A stretch of 64,000 bases of DNA from JADLCX01 sp964630785 (GTDB lineage: Bacteria > Planctomycetota > Phycisphaerae > Phycisphaerales > UBA1924), in contig CAZVZG010000006.1 of assembly GCA_964630785.1 (NCBI GenBank), positions 62,001-126,000 of the forward strand. The letters are read 5' to 3'. Positions within the stretch are counted from its first letter, which is position 1, and every line of letters starts with the position of its first letter. The position numbers and the translations under genes are program-made. This document shows positions 46,103-61,755 of the stretch, piece by piece. Under the pieces are notes generated by a model. It was not told the DNA's origin and did no database searches. It was given only the letters and a program-made list of their open reading frames with translations.

Positions 46103-47394
46103 ACCCCCCCACCCCCACCCCCACCCCAGCGTCCGCATCCACGTCCCGCGTTGACAACCGCCCGCGGCCCTCGACGCCGGTTCGGGGACTGCTTTGCCGC
46201 GGTCTGCTGTGCCTGGCGATGGGCGTGCTCGGCGCGGCCCTGAGCGCGTGCCACGGCGACGCCCGCTCATCGAGCCCGGCCGCGAGCGCACCGCCACCTT
46301 CCACCCGCACCACGACCGCCGCCCCGGCCGCGGACCGCGAAGGCGAGTTCCCCGCGCCCCAGGCGCACCCGTCGGCCGCGGCGCAGTCCGTCGCGCTGTA
46401 TTGCTCGGTGGACCCCGAGGCTGCGGCGCCCATCATCGGGAAGTTCCAGGACATCACCGGCATCACCGTTCGTGCCGCGTCGGCTCCCGATGCCGCCGAC
46501 GTGTGCTGGACCGCCGAGCCGTGCGAGATGTTCTCGTTCGACGCGGCCGGGAGACTGGCCGCCTACCACAGCGAGAGCGGCGACAGGCACGCCGGACCAG
46601 GGGGCTGGCCGAAGAACCTCCGTGCGGCCGACGGCACGTGGTACGCGCTGAGCCGCCGCCTTCGCGTACTCGCCTACAACGCCGCTGTCACGGCTCCGGC
46701 CGATCTGCCGGGATCGTGGATGGACTTGACCGGCCCGCGTTGGCGCGGCCGGGTCGGCATGGCCCGCCCGGGAACGAAGGCCAGCACCACCGCGCTCCAA
46801 CTCGCCGCGTTGCGGGCCGCGCACGGGGACGGGTTTCTGCGCGGATGGATCTCCGCCATGTTCGCCAACGACGTCCGGCTCTTCGATTCCGACGCCGAGA
46901 CCGCCGCGGCCGTGGCGAACGGACAGGTCGCCTTGGGATTGACGTCGTCCGACGCCGCTATCCACGCCGCCGAAAGCGGAACCCCAATCCGATTTCGCAT
47001 CCTCGGCAACGACGGGCCGATCGCATCGGGCAAAGCGCGCGGGCGAGTCATGGAGTTCGATCCGGGTTTGGTGCAGATCGCGCAGACGGTCGGGCTGACG
47101 AAAAGCGCCGCGAGCCCGGACACGGGCGCGGTGTTCATCGACTTCCTCCTGTCCAACGAGGTCGCGCTCCTGCAATCGATGGGCGCCTTTCGTTCGTTCG
47201 GGCTCTCACCCATGGCCGTGCCGGGCTTTGCGGCCCGGTGCGACGGCGCGGACGGCCTGGGCCCCCGGGGGACGGTCGCGGTTCGGACAGATTCGTTCGA
47301 GAGCGGCCGGCTTGCGGAGAACGCCGCCCCCGCACTGGCAACCTGGCAGGGCGTATCGTCCGCCCAGACCCTTCTGGGTCCGGATAAGCGGTAA
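46099..47394 (+). CDS. ABC-type substrate-binding lipoprotein (iron/solute family)
   Basis: 431 residues. The signal segment LLCRGLLCLAMGVLGAALSA with Cys next is a lipoprotein signal, followed by a disordered Pro/Thr linker. The domain from about 85 resembles Fe(III)-type periplasmic binding proteins: SVALYCSVDPEAAAPIIGKF, GKFQDITGITVRAASAPDAA, WYALSRRLRVLAYNAAVTAP, GRVGMARPGTKASTTALQLA, VANGQVALGLTSSDAAIHAA and DTGAVFIDFLLSNEVALLQS. No ABC permease or ATPase follows, so it may be an orphan sensor or receptor. It overlaps the haem lipoprotein by four bases. Confidence 0.85.
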   Translation: MNPPTPTPTPASASTSRVDNRPRPSTPVRGLLCRGLLCLAMGVLGAALSACHGDARSSSPAASAPPPSTRTTTAAPAADREGEFPAPQAHPSAAAQSVALYCSVDPEAAAPIIGKFQDITGITVRAASAPDAADVCWTAEPCEMFSFDAAGRLAAYHSESGDRHAGPGGWPKNLRAADGTWYALSRRLRVLAYNAAVTAPADLPGSWMDLTGPRWRGRVGMARPGTKASTTALQLAALRAAHGDGFLRGWISAMFANDVRLFDSDAETAAAVANGQVALGLTSSDAAIHAAESGTPIRFRILGNDGPIASGKARGRVMEFDPGLVQIAQTVGLTKSAASPDTGAVFIDFLLSNEVALLQSMGAFRSFGLSPMAVPGFAARCDGADGLGPRGTVAVRTDSFESGRLAENAAPALATWQGVSSAQTLLGPDKR

Positions 47395-47527
47395 ATCCGC
47401 GGCGACAAAATGCTTGCGGGGAAGAGATTTCCCGGTTATTCTCCACGCCAAGCCCGTGAAGGCTGGGGGTCCGTGGTTGGTCTGACGACGCACCGGGGGA
47501 CGTGCAAGCTCAAGGTAGGAGCCCAAC

Positions 47528-48994
47528 ATGTTTCAGAAGTTGTTTCATGCGCGTGCGGCCGCGGTTGCCGGCATTGTCCTCGCCGTGGGCCTCAACCAGG
47601 CCCGGGCGGACATTCTGAGCGAGTGGACGGAGGAATGGTTCGACACCATCCGTGCTTTCGGCGGCCCCCCCTGTCCGATCGCTCGAAATCAAGCGATGGT
47701 GTACACGGCGATCTACGAGGCGATCAACTCGATCGACCGTCAGCACGAGCCGTACATCGGCTTCGTCGACGTCAAGTTCCCGGTCAATAGCGAGATCGCC
47801 GTGGCGGCCGCGGCCCACAAGGTGCTCGTGTCGGTCTATCCGCAGCGGGCGGCGGTGTACGACGACCTGTACGCAACGCAGCGGGCACGATTCCGCAACG
47901 CTCCGCGAACGATCAACGGCATCGCGTTGGGTGAGGCCGCGGCCGACCAGATCATCGCCGCTCGCGCCACCGATCGCACGGATTCCGAGCCCGAGTATGT
48001 CTATCGAAACAAGCGTGGTTCGTACCGGCCGACCCCGCCGGACTTCACCACGCCGGCGTCCAATCCCGGGTGGGGGGCGACCGCCCCGTGGTGCATTCCT
48101 TCGGGCGACCACTTCCGGCCCACCGGGCCGCTGGGTTTCTTCCGGCTCGACGCGCTGCTGCGCAGCGCCGGCTACGCGGAGGCGGTGAACGAGGTCAAGC
48201 GGCTCGGCCGGCGCAACAGTTCCGATCGCACCGCCGAGCAGACCGAGATCGCCTGGTTCTGGGCCAACGACCGGAACGGCACGTACAAGCCGCCGGGCCA
48301 ACTGATGGAGATCACGCAGACCGTGGCGGAGCAGGAGGGCCTGTCGCTGGAGGATAAGACCCGCCTGTACGCTCTGGCGGCCATGGCGATGGGCGACGCG
48401 GGCTTGGTTTCCTGGGACATGAAGTTCGCCACCAACATCGACCTGTGGCGCCCCGTCACCGCGATCCGCAACGCGGACCAGGACAACAATCCCGCCACCG
48501 CCAAGAACGGCGCGTGGCTGCCCCTGCTCGATTTCACGCCCAACTTCCCGGCGTACACATCGGGCCACGGCACGTTCGCCTCGGCCCACGCGGCGGTCAT
48601 GCAGCGGTTCTTCGGCACCGACGAGATGACGTTCACGGTCCACACCGACGAGCCGATCGTGAGTAACGTCACGCGGACGTTCCACCGGTTCAGCGACGCC
48701 GCCCGAGAGGACGGGCTGAGCCGCATCTACCTCGGCGTCCATTTCCGCTTCGACGCCGACAGCGCGTTCAGTTCGGGCACGCTGCTGGGCAACTACATCA
48801 TGGACCACATGCTCCTGCCCCGCAACTGCTCGGCGGACATGAACCAGGACGGAAGGGTCAACTCCGCCGACATGCGCGTGTTCAACGAGGCGTATTTCGC
48901 CGGCGTTCTGCTGGCCGACCTCGACCAGGACAACCAGGTCACCACCGCCGACTACCAGCTCTTTGTGACTCGCTATTTCGCCGGCTGCGAGTAA
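47528..48994 (+). CDS. Vanadium haloperoxidase/PAP2-like exported protein with dockerin tail
   Basis: 488 residues. AGGAG seven bases before the ATG; the signal peptide is AAAVAGIVLAVGLNQARA. The metal-oxide pocket residues of the vanadium haloperoxidase family are visible: Lys and Arg in MKFATNIDLWRPVTAIR, SGH in FPAYTSGHGTFASAHAAVMQ, and Arg/His in LSRIYLGVHFRFDADSAF. Whether it is a haloperoxidase or a phosphatase cannot be read from this. The C-terminus holds two EF-loop motifs, CSADMNQDGRVNSADMRVF and ADLDQDNQVTTADYQLFVTR, ending YFAGCE. This is a fuller and more divergent dockerin than the short tail of its neighbours. A terminator follows at 49021. Confidence 0.9.
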   Translation: MFQKLFHARAAAVAGIVLAVGLNQARADILSEWTEEWFDTIRAFGGPPCPIARNQAMVYTAIYEAINSIDRQHEPYIGFVDVKFPVNSEIAVAAAAHKVLVSVYPQRAAVYDDLYATQRARFRNAPRTINGIALGEAAADQIIAARATDRTDSEPEYVYRNKRGSYRPTPPDFTTPASNPGWGATAPWCIPSGDHFRPTGPLGFFRLDALLRSAGYAEAVNEVKRLGRRNSSDRTAEQTEIAWFWANDRNGTYKPPGQLMEITQTVAEQEGLSLEDKTRLYALAAMAMGDAGLVSWDMKFATNIDLWRPVTAIRNADQDNNPATAKNGAWLPLLDFTPNFPAYTSGHGTFASAHAAVMQRFFGTDEMTFTVHTDEPIVSNVTRTFHRFSDAAREDGLSRIYLGVHFRFDADSAFSSGTLLGNYIMDHMLLPRNCSADMNQDGRVNSADMRVFNEAYFAGVLLADLDQDNQVTTADYQLFVTRYFAGCE

Positions 48995-49020
48995 GTCGCC
49001 CATCGCCGATCGATTCCCAA

Positions 49021-49054
49021 ACCGCCCCGCCCTTGTGCGGGGCGGTTTTTCTTT
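49021..49054 (+). terminator. Terminator after the haloperoxidase-like gene
   Basis: ACCGCCCCGC-CCTTGT-GCGGGGCGGT followed by TTTTCTTT, 27 bases after the stop. It insulates the downstream riboswitch operon. Confidence 0.93.
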
Positions 49055-49110
49055 CCGGCGTCGGATTCCTCGCCGGCTTGACAGGGCCCGCCGCCCGGCT
49101 ACCGTGACTC

Positions 49111-49301
49111 CGCTTGAGGTGTCCGCGGGGCGGGATCGTCCGGCGGGCTGAAAAGGGAAGCGTGGTGAAAAGCCACCGCGGACGCGCCGCCGTAAGGAGC
49201 ACGTCGCCGGCCCAGACAACGGTCACTGTTCCGCCTTGCCATCGAGGGTGGAATGGGAAGACCGGGCCGGCGGCTCCGAGCCGGAAGACCTGCCCCGAGC
49301 G
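49111..49301 (+). promoter_or_regulatory. Cobalamin riboswitch
   Basis: All core elements of the class are in order. GGTGTCCGC is at 49118. CTGAAAAGGGAA begins at 49148. GTGGTGAAAAGCCACC and CGCGCCGCCGTAAG follow. GGTCACTGT is near 49220, TGGGAAG near 49254, and the B12 box AGCCGGAAGACCTGCC is at 49279-49294. A closing P1 helix pairs CGCTTG (49111-49116) with CGAGCG (49296-49301). It precedes the gene at 49463 by about 160 bases. No classical terminator follows, so control may be at translation; CGCCC and GGGCG pairs around 49313-49332 could be part of the expression platform. Cobalamin would normally switch the operon off. Confidence 0.95.
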
Positions 49302-49462
49302 TGTTGTTCGTCGCCCTCGCGGAACGGGGCGCCGGCAGTGCGGCCACGCGCTCTTCCCCGCGTTGGCCCCTCACCACCGGCACGTCTCCACCCTCCCCTC
49401 CCTCCCCCCCGCGAGGCACCCTTCTGGGAGTGTCCCCGCGCGAATCCGGGGAAGGAGCCGTT

Positions 49463-50479
49463 GTGCGTGTCGATCGTCCGCTGTTGATCGTTGCCCTCGC
49501 CGCTGTCGCGTGTTTGGTCGCCACCCCCCCCCCACTGGCCGAGGCGGCGATACCGCCGTACACGCTTGTCGGGTCGTTTGTCGCGCCCAGTCCCGTGTTC
49601 GGTGTCGGGCCAGATGGCCGGACCTACGCCGTGGTCGGCGACTCGATCGTGCGTCAGGAAGTGCTCGGGGGCTCGGCATTCTCGACTGTGGCCACGCTGC
49701 CCGCGGGAACGACCAGCCCGTTCGGCGCGAGCTTTGTTCGCTTCAGCCCGGATGGGACCCGCGTGGCGATCGGCGACGGTAAGTTCGACGCGACGGCCTC
49801 GGTGTACGTGCTCGACGCCGGATCGCTGGGCGCCGGAGGCCCAGCGACGGTGATCGCGTCCGCCGTGACGCCGAACTTCGACGGCGCGTGGGCGTCGGAC
49901 GGGCGGCTGTTTGTTACGGGCTCGCGGGCGAGCGACTTCGCGTCGATCATCAACCGCGTCGACCTCCCCGCTTCTGCCGGCGGTTCTTCGGCGGTGACGA
50001 CCGTCATCAGCGGCGTGGGCGCGGGCTCGGGAGGAGTGGCCGTGCACGAAGGACGGCTCTTCGCCGGTTGTGGCTACCTGCCCACGGGCGAGGTCCGCAC
50101 GTTCGACCTGGCCGCCCTCGCCGGGCCGTCGTCGGTGCCGTTCGCCAACGGCACGCTCTTCGGGTCGGTGCTGTCGGCGTCGCCGCTGGACTTTGACGAG
50201 TTCGGCAACCTGCTCGTCGGGGGCGGGGATTCGTTCTCGGGCACGAGCGAGTACGGATACGCGGCCGTGGTCGATCCCGCCGATCCGTCGCATCCACTGC
50301 ACCTCTCGCCCGCCGGCACAAGCGCGGTGTACAGCGTCGCGTTCAACGACGCCACGCACGAGCTGTTCGTGCTCGATTCGCTGAGCCTGACCGTTCACCG
50401 CTACGCCGTGCCCGCGGCGCCCGGTCTCATGGTGCCGGTCGTCGGCGGACTGTGGGCGGCGCGGAGGCGTCGGCGATGA
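49463..50479 (+). CDS. Exported beta-propeller protein with PEP-CTERM-like C-terminus, B12-regulated
   Basis: 338 residues. The GTG at 49463 has AGGAG five bases upstream; the signal peptide is LLIVALAAVACLVATPPPLA with a run of ten C in its coding sequence. Repeated blades follow (VFGVGPDGRTYAVVGDSIVR, SFVRFSPDGTRVAIGDGKFD, GAWASDGRLFVTGSRASDFA, LDFDEFGNLLVGGGDSF, AVYSVAFNDATHELFVLDSL), consistent with a seven-bladed YncE/BtuG-like propeller. The C-terminus VPAAPGLMVPVVGGLWAARR ending in five Arg is a variant PEP-CTERM sorting signal: P-rich motif, short hydrophobic helix, basic end. It is directly controlled by the cobalamin riboswitch. By analogy with BtuG it may bind corrinoids at the surface; this is inferred. 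It overlaps the next gene by four bases. Confidence 0.85.
   Translation: MRVDRPLLIVALAAVACLVATPPPLAEAAIPPYTLVGSFVAPSPVFGVGPDGRTYAVVGDSIVRQEVLGGSAFSTVATLPAGTTSPFGASFVRFSPDGTRVAIGDGKFDATASVYVLDAGSLGAGGPATVIASAVTPNFDGAWASDGRLFVTGSRASDFASIINRVDLPASAGGSSAVTTVISGVGAGSGGVAVHEGRLFAGCGYLPTGEVRTFDLAALAGPSSVPFANGTLFGSVLSASPLDFDEFGNLLVGGGDSFSGTSEYGYAAVVDPADPSHPLHLSPAGTSAVYSVAFNDATHELFVLDSLSLTVHRYAVPAAPGLMVPVVGGLWAARRRRR
49524..49533 (+). repeat. Run of ten C in the propeller gene signal-peptide region
   Basis: Homopolymer in the coding sequence of the signal peptide; a slip would abolish export and expression. Confidence 0.6.
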
Positions 50480-51636
50480 TGCGTTGTCGCGCACTGCTGG
50501 GCTTCGTCGCCGCGGCCCTGACCGTTTCCGGCGGAGTGGCGGTCGCCGGGCCCGGGTCGCCGTTCGCCGCGCGCGTGATCGACTACTCGCCCGCGCCCGG
50601 GCAGTTTGTGCTGAACCCGCAGTACAACGACCCGTCGCGGGCGCTGGGCCCGCCCGTCGCGGGCGGCACCATCGCGGCCGACAACAGCAAGGTCGTCTCG
50701 CTCGGCGGCTTCGGTGGATCGATCACGCTCGGCTTCGACCATCGCGTGTACGACAACGCCCACAACCCGCGTGCCGGCGCCGCGGCCGGCGGCGGCACCC
50801 TCGACCTCATCGTGTTCGGCAACGCCTTCTGGGCCGCGGGCAACCCGCTTCGCCGGTACGCGGAGGCGGGCACGATCGAAGTGAGCCGCGACGCCAACGG
50901 AAACGGACTGGCCGATGATCCGTGGTACCTGATCCCCGGCTCAGAGTTCGGCGGCGGTTCTCACGTGCTCACGAGCGTTGGTTGGGACGACAACACCTCG
51001 GACCCCGCGCTGCCGCCGGACAACCCCGCGTGGGTCCCCGCGGGCAAGAGCGGGGCATGGACCACTTCGGCGTATCTGCTGGCCGGCCCGTTCACCCTGC
51101 CCGTGCTGGTGAACCCGCTGGGCGCCGGAGCGAGCGTTGAGGCCCATGTCGGCCTGGCCGACGTCTCGCCCACGGCGATCCTGGGCGACCTCGACGGCGA
51201 CAACGTGAGCGACGATCCGCTCGTTTCGCCCGAGGATTTTTACACCGTTCCCGACGACCCCGGGGCCGTCGGCCTGAGCCCCGGGAGCGGGGGCGGCGAC
51301 GCGGTGGATATCGCGACCGCCATCGACCCGCTGACCGGCGCGCCCGCAAACCTGGCGTGGATCGACTTTGTCCGGATCACCACGGCCGTCAACGCCATCA
51401 ACCCGCCGCTGGGGGAGATGTCCACCGAGGTCAGTGCGGTGGCGGACGTGCGCCCGCGGTACACCGCCGACTGGAACCTCGACGGCGCGGTGGGCGTGCA
51501 GGACATCTTCGATTTTCTGGCCGACTATTTCGCGGCCGACCCCGCGCGGGAAGGCGGGGGCGGCGACTTCAACGACTCCGGCACGACCACGGTGCAGGAC
51601 GTCTTCGATTTTCTGAGCGCGTACTTCGCCGGCTGA
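50476..51636 (+). CDS. Exported B12-locus surface protein with two dockerin-like motifs
   Basis: 386 residues; ATG at 50476 overlapping the propeller stop (ATGA). The signal peptide is ALLGFVAAALTVSGGVAVAG. The mature start VIDYSPAPGQFVLNPQYND, then VVSLGGFGGSITLGFDHRVY, LIVFGNAFWAAGNP, EAGTIEVSRDANGNGLADDP and WYLIPGSEFGGGSHVL. It matches, as far as I recall, a surface-protein family encoded beside BtuB and BtuG homologues in Bacteroidetes B12 loci. A calcium-loop-like stretch (LGDLDGDNVSDDP) follows. The C-terminus has two dockerin-like motifs, ADWNLDGAVGVQDIFDFLAD and GDFNDSGTTTVQDVFDFLSA, ending YFAG without CP. Likely a partner of the propeller in corrinoid binding; unproved. Confidence 0.83.
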   Translation: MMRCRALLGFVAAALTVSGGVAVAGPGSPFAARVIDYSPAPGQFVLNPQYNDPSRALGPPVAGGTIAADNSKVVSLGGFGGSITLGFDHRVYDNAHNPRAGAAAGGGTLDLIVFGNAFWAAGNPLRRYAEAGTIEVSRDANGNGLADDPWYLIPGSEFGGGSHVLTSVGWDDNTSDPALPPDNPAWVPAGKSGAWTTSAYLLAGPFTLPVLVNPLGAGASVEAHVGLADVSPTAILGDLDGDNVSDDPLVSPEDFYTVPDDPGAVGLSPGSGGGDAVDIATAIDPLTGAPANLAWIDFVRITTAVNAINPPLGEMSTEVSAVADVRPRYTADWNLDGAVGVQDIFDFLADYFAADPAREGGGGDFNDSGTTTVQDVFDFLSAYFAG

Positions 51637-51654
51637 ACCTGCGATCGGACCACC

Positions 51655-52539
51655 TTGGCCGCGAACACACGCACATCTCCCGCGTTTACGCTCGTCGAGC
51701 TGCTCGTGAGCATCGCGATCGTCGGGCTGTTGATCGCGGTCCTGCTGCCGTCGCTCGGCGGCGCGAGGTCAACGGCGCGCTCGTCGCTGTGCGCATCGAA
51801 CGTGCGTCAGATCGCGCTGGCCAACGACGCGTACGCGAACGACCACGGCGACCGCTACTGCCCCGGCGCCGCCGATATCAGCGCGAACCTCAACCGCTGG
51901 CACGGGTCGCGTCCGAGCCCGGGCGCGCCGTTTACGGCCGCGGGGGGGGCGTTGACACCCTACCTCGCCGGCGACGCGGCAGGAGGCGCCGGCGCGAGCG
52001 TGGCCGTTCGGGCCTGCCCCGAGTTTGTCCCGACGCAGCTCGCGCTGGCCGCGGCCGCGCCGGGCGCAGGCGGGTTCGAGCGCTCCGCGGGCGGCTACGG
52101 CTACAACAACGCCTTTGTCGGAACCGATCGCTCGGCGGGCGAGCACGGTGCGGACGGCCGCACGCTGTGGGTGGTGGTGAGCGACCGGACCGGCGCCGCC
52201 CGGTCGCGGTTCGCCGATCCGTCGGGCACGGCCGGGTTCGCGGACGCCGCGATCGCTGACGGCAACCCCACTGCGGGGGTGGCGGAGTATTCGTTTATTG
52301 AGCCCAGAATCTGGCCCGATTCCGTGTCGGACCGGCCCGACCCGTCGATCCACTTCCGGCACCCGCGCGGCCGCAACGCGGACGACGGTCGGGCGAACGT
52401 CGCCTGGCTCGACGGCCACGTCGCGCCCCGATCGATGACGCATTCGAGATTGAGCGCGATCTACGGTGTTGATCCGGCGGCGTACGGGATCGGGTGGTTC
52501 GGGACAACCGACGACAACGGCGAGTTCGACTATCCGTGA
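51655..52539 (+). CDS. Pseudopilin-like protein in the B12-regulated operon
   Basis: 294 residues; TTG start at 51655, 18 bases after the preceding stop, with no strong ribosome-binding site. The prepilin motif SPAFTLVELLVSIAIVGLLI begins near residue 9, with Glu at mature position 5. The C-terminal domain ends with the DG motif VAWLDGHVAPRSMTHSRLS. It is the third and last gene behind the cobalamin riboswitch; the next gene is convergent rpoC. It may help display or secrete the two surface proteins through a type II secretion-like machine, or may simply be read through. Confidence 0.82.
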   Translation: MAANTRTSPAFTLVELLVSIAIVGLLIAVLLPSLGGARSTARSSLCASNVRQIALANDAYANDHGDRYCPGAADISANLNRWHGSRPSPGAPFTAAGGALTPYLAGDAAGGAGASVAVRACPEFVPTQLALAAAAPGAGGFERSAGGYGYNNAFVGTDRSAGEHGADGRTLWVVVSDRTGAARSRFADPSGTAGFADAAIADGNPTAGVAEYSFIEPRIWPDSVSDRPDPSIHFRHPRGRNADDGRANVAWLDGHVAPRSMTHSRLSAIYGVDPAAYGIGWFGTTDDNGEFDYP

Positions 52540-52580
52540 CCCCGACCCGACGCGGTCGTGCTCGCGACACCGAAGAAGAC

Positions 52581-52614
52581 GAGGGCCGCCCGCGCAGTTC
52601 AGCGGACGGCCCTC
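52581..52614 (-). terminator. Terminator of rpoC
   Basis: GAGGGCCG and CGGCCCTC form the stem. On the minus strand it is followed by GTCTTCTTCG. It lies 26-59 bases after the rpoC stop and may also serve the convergent B12 operon. Confidence 0.7.
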
Positions 52615-52639
52615 GGTGTGTTCAAGTTGATCCCGTCGG

Positions 52640-57019
<4,380 letters not shown>

Positions 57020-57066
57020 GGTTGTCTCCAGGGGGTGGGCCGGGCCGTGGGGCTCGGCCGCCCTCG

Positions 57067-57093
57067 CCGATCGCCTCGGGGGACGGCGATCGG
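57067..57093 (-). promoter_or_regulatory. Hairpin in the rpoB-rpoC gap
   Basis: CCGATCGCC at 57067-57075 and GGCGATCGG at 57085-57093 form a perfect nine-base stem, without a T-run. Possibly an RNA-processing or attenuation element. Confidence 0.4.
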
Positions 57094-57173
57094 ATTGAGC
57101 AGGCGGGATTGTCGAGTCTCGGACGTCTTCACGCTCGGCCGGGGTAGAGCGGCCGAGGCGGGGGGAGGTCGCG

Positions 57174-60980
<3,807 letters not shown>

Positions 60981-61154
60981 CGGAGTCCCTCAGATGGTGT
61001 GATCGCCGTACAGGCCGTCGCCGGCCGTCGGTCAGAATTTCGTGAAGTACGTGTCGCCCAAATCGCCCATTGCCCGTCGCGCTGTCGCGAGTCGAATCGC
61101 CTAGTGTACCCGCGCACCACGTTCCGGGCAAGCGGCCCCACCAAGCGCAAAGTA

Positions 61155-61181
61155 AGGGCTTCCCGCGAACCGGGAAGCCCT
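61155..61181 (-). promoter_or_regulatory. Strong hairpin between rplL and rpoB
   Basis: AGGGCTTCCCG and CGGGAAGCCCT form a perfect 11-base stem with a five-base loop. On the minus strand it is followed by TACTTTGC, a weak T-run. Its position matches the rplL-rpoBC attenuator known in E. coli, so partial termination is likely. Confidence 0.7.
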
Positions 61182-61237
61182 CAACCTTGGTTGTTTCTCG
61201 ATCGGTCACTTTTCATAAGTGACTGATTCTCAAGGAC

Positions 61238-61618
61238 TTAGGCCAGCTCGACGGTGCCGCCGGCCTCTTCGACCTGCTTCTTGAGCTTCTCGGCGTCGGC
61301 TTTGGCCAAGCCCTGCTTGATCGGCTTGCCGGGGGCCTCGACGAACGCCTTGGCCTCGGCCAGACCCAGGCCGGTGGCCTCGCGGACCACCTTGATGACG
61401 GCGATCTTCTTGGCGGGGTCCGAGCCCTTGAGGACGACGTCGAACGTGCTCTTCGCTTCGGCCGCCGGGGCCGCCGCACCGCCGCCGCCGCCGGCCATCA
61501 CGACCGCACCGCCGGCCGCGGCCTCGATGCCGTAGGTGTCCTTCATGTACTTGCCGAGCTCGACGGCGTCCTTGAGGGACAGACCGGCCAGCTTGTCACC
61601 GAGTTCCTGAATGCTCAT
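61238..61618 (-). CDS. rplL: 50S ribosomal protein L7/L12
   Basis: 126 residues. The N-terminal dimerisation helices (MSIQELGDKLAGLSLKDAVE), an Ala/Gly hinge and the C-terminal factor-binding domain (IAVIKVVREATGLGLAEAKA ... GGTVELA) are all standard. It forms the stalk that recruits translational GTPases. It follows rplJ with a 137-base gap. Confidence 0.98.
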   Translation of the reverse strand: MSIQELGDKLAGLSLKDAVELGKYMKDTYGIEAAAGGAVVMAGGGGGAAAPAAEAKSTFDVVLKGSDPAKKIAVIKVVREATGLGLAEAKAFVEAPGKPIKQGLAKADAEKLKKQVEEAGGTVELA

Positions 61619-61684
61619 GGGTCAATCCTCGATCTGCTTGCCCCGCGGCGCGCGGCCGCGGGTGTGTTGATCCGCCCGATAGGC

Positions 61685-61719
61685 GCCGGAACAGTTCCGG
61701 CATTTAACCCCGTTCGGGG
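61685..61719 (-). promoter_or_regulatory. Paired hairpins between rplJ and rplL
   Basis: GCCGGAAC-A-GTTCCGGC at 61685-61701 and CCCCG-TT-CGGGG at 61708-61719. Both are perfect stems in the spacer; they may set the higher L7/L12 to L10 ratio or be RNase sites. No T-run. Confidence 0.4.
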
Positions 61720-61755
61720 CCAGTCTGGCGGCGTATCGCCTGCTTCTACCGGGGT

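Noticed and set aside
46194..47387. A plus-strand frame overlapping the binding-protein gene.
   Set aside because: Arg/Gly-rich shadow; the frame at 46099 has a lipoprotein signal and family motifs.
47510..49219. A 569-codon minus-strand frame across the haloperoxidase gene and into the riboswitch.
   Set aside because: Overlaps a well-supported gene, a terminator and the riboswitch.
49253..49462. Upstream extension of the propeller frame considered as its N-terminus.
   Set aside because: It overlaps the riboswitch 3' part, and the GTG at 49463 has the ribosome-binding site and signal peptide.
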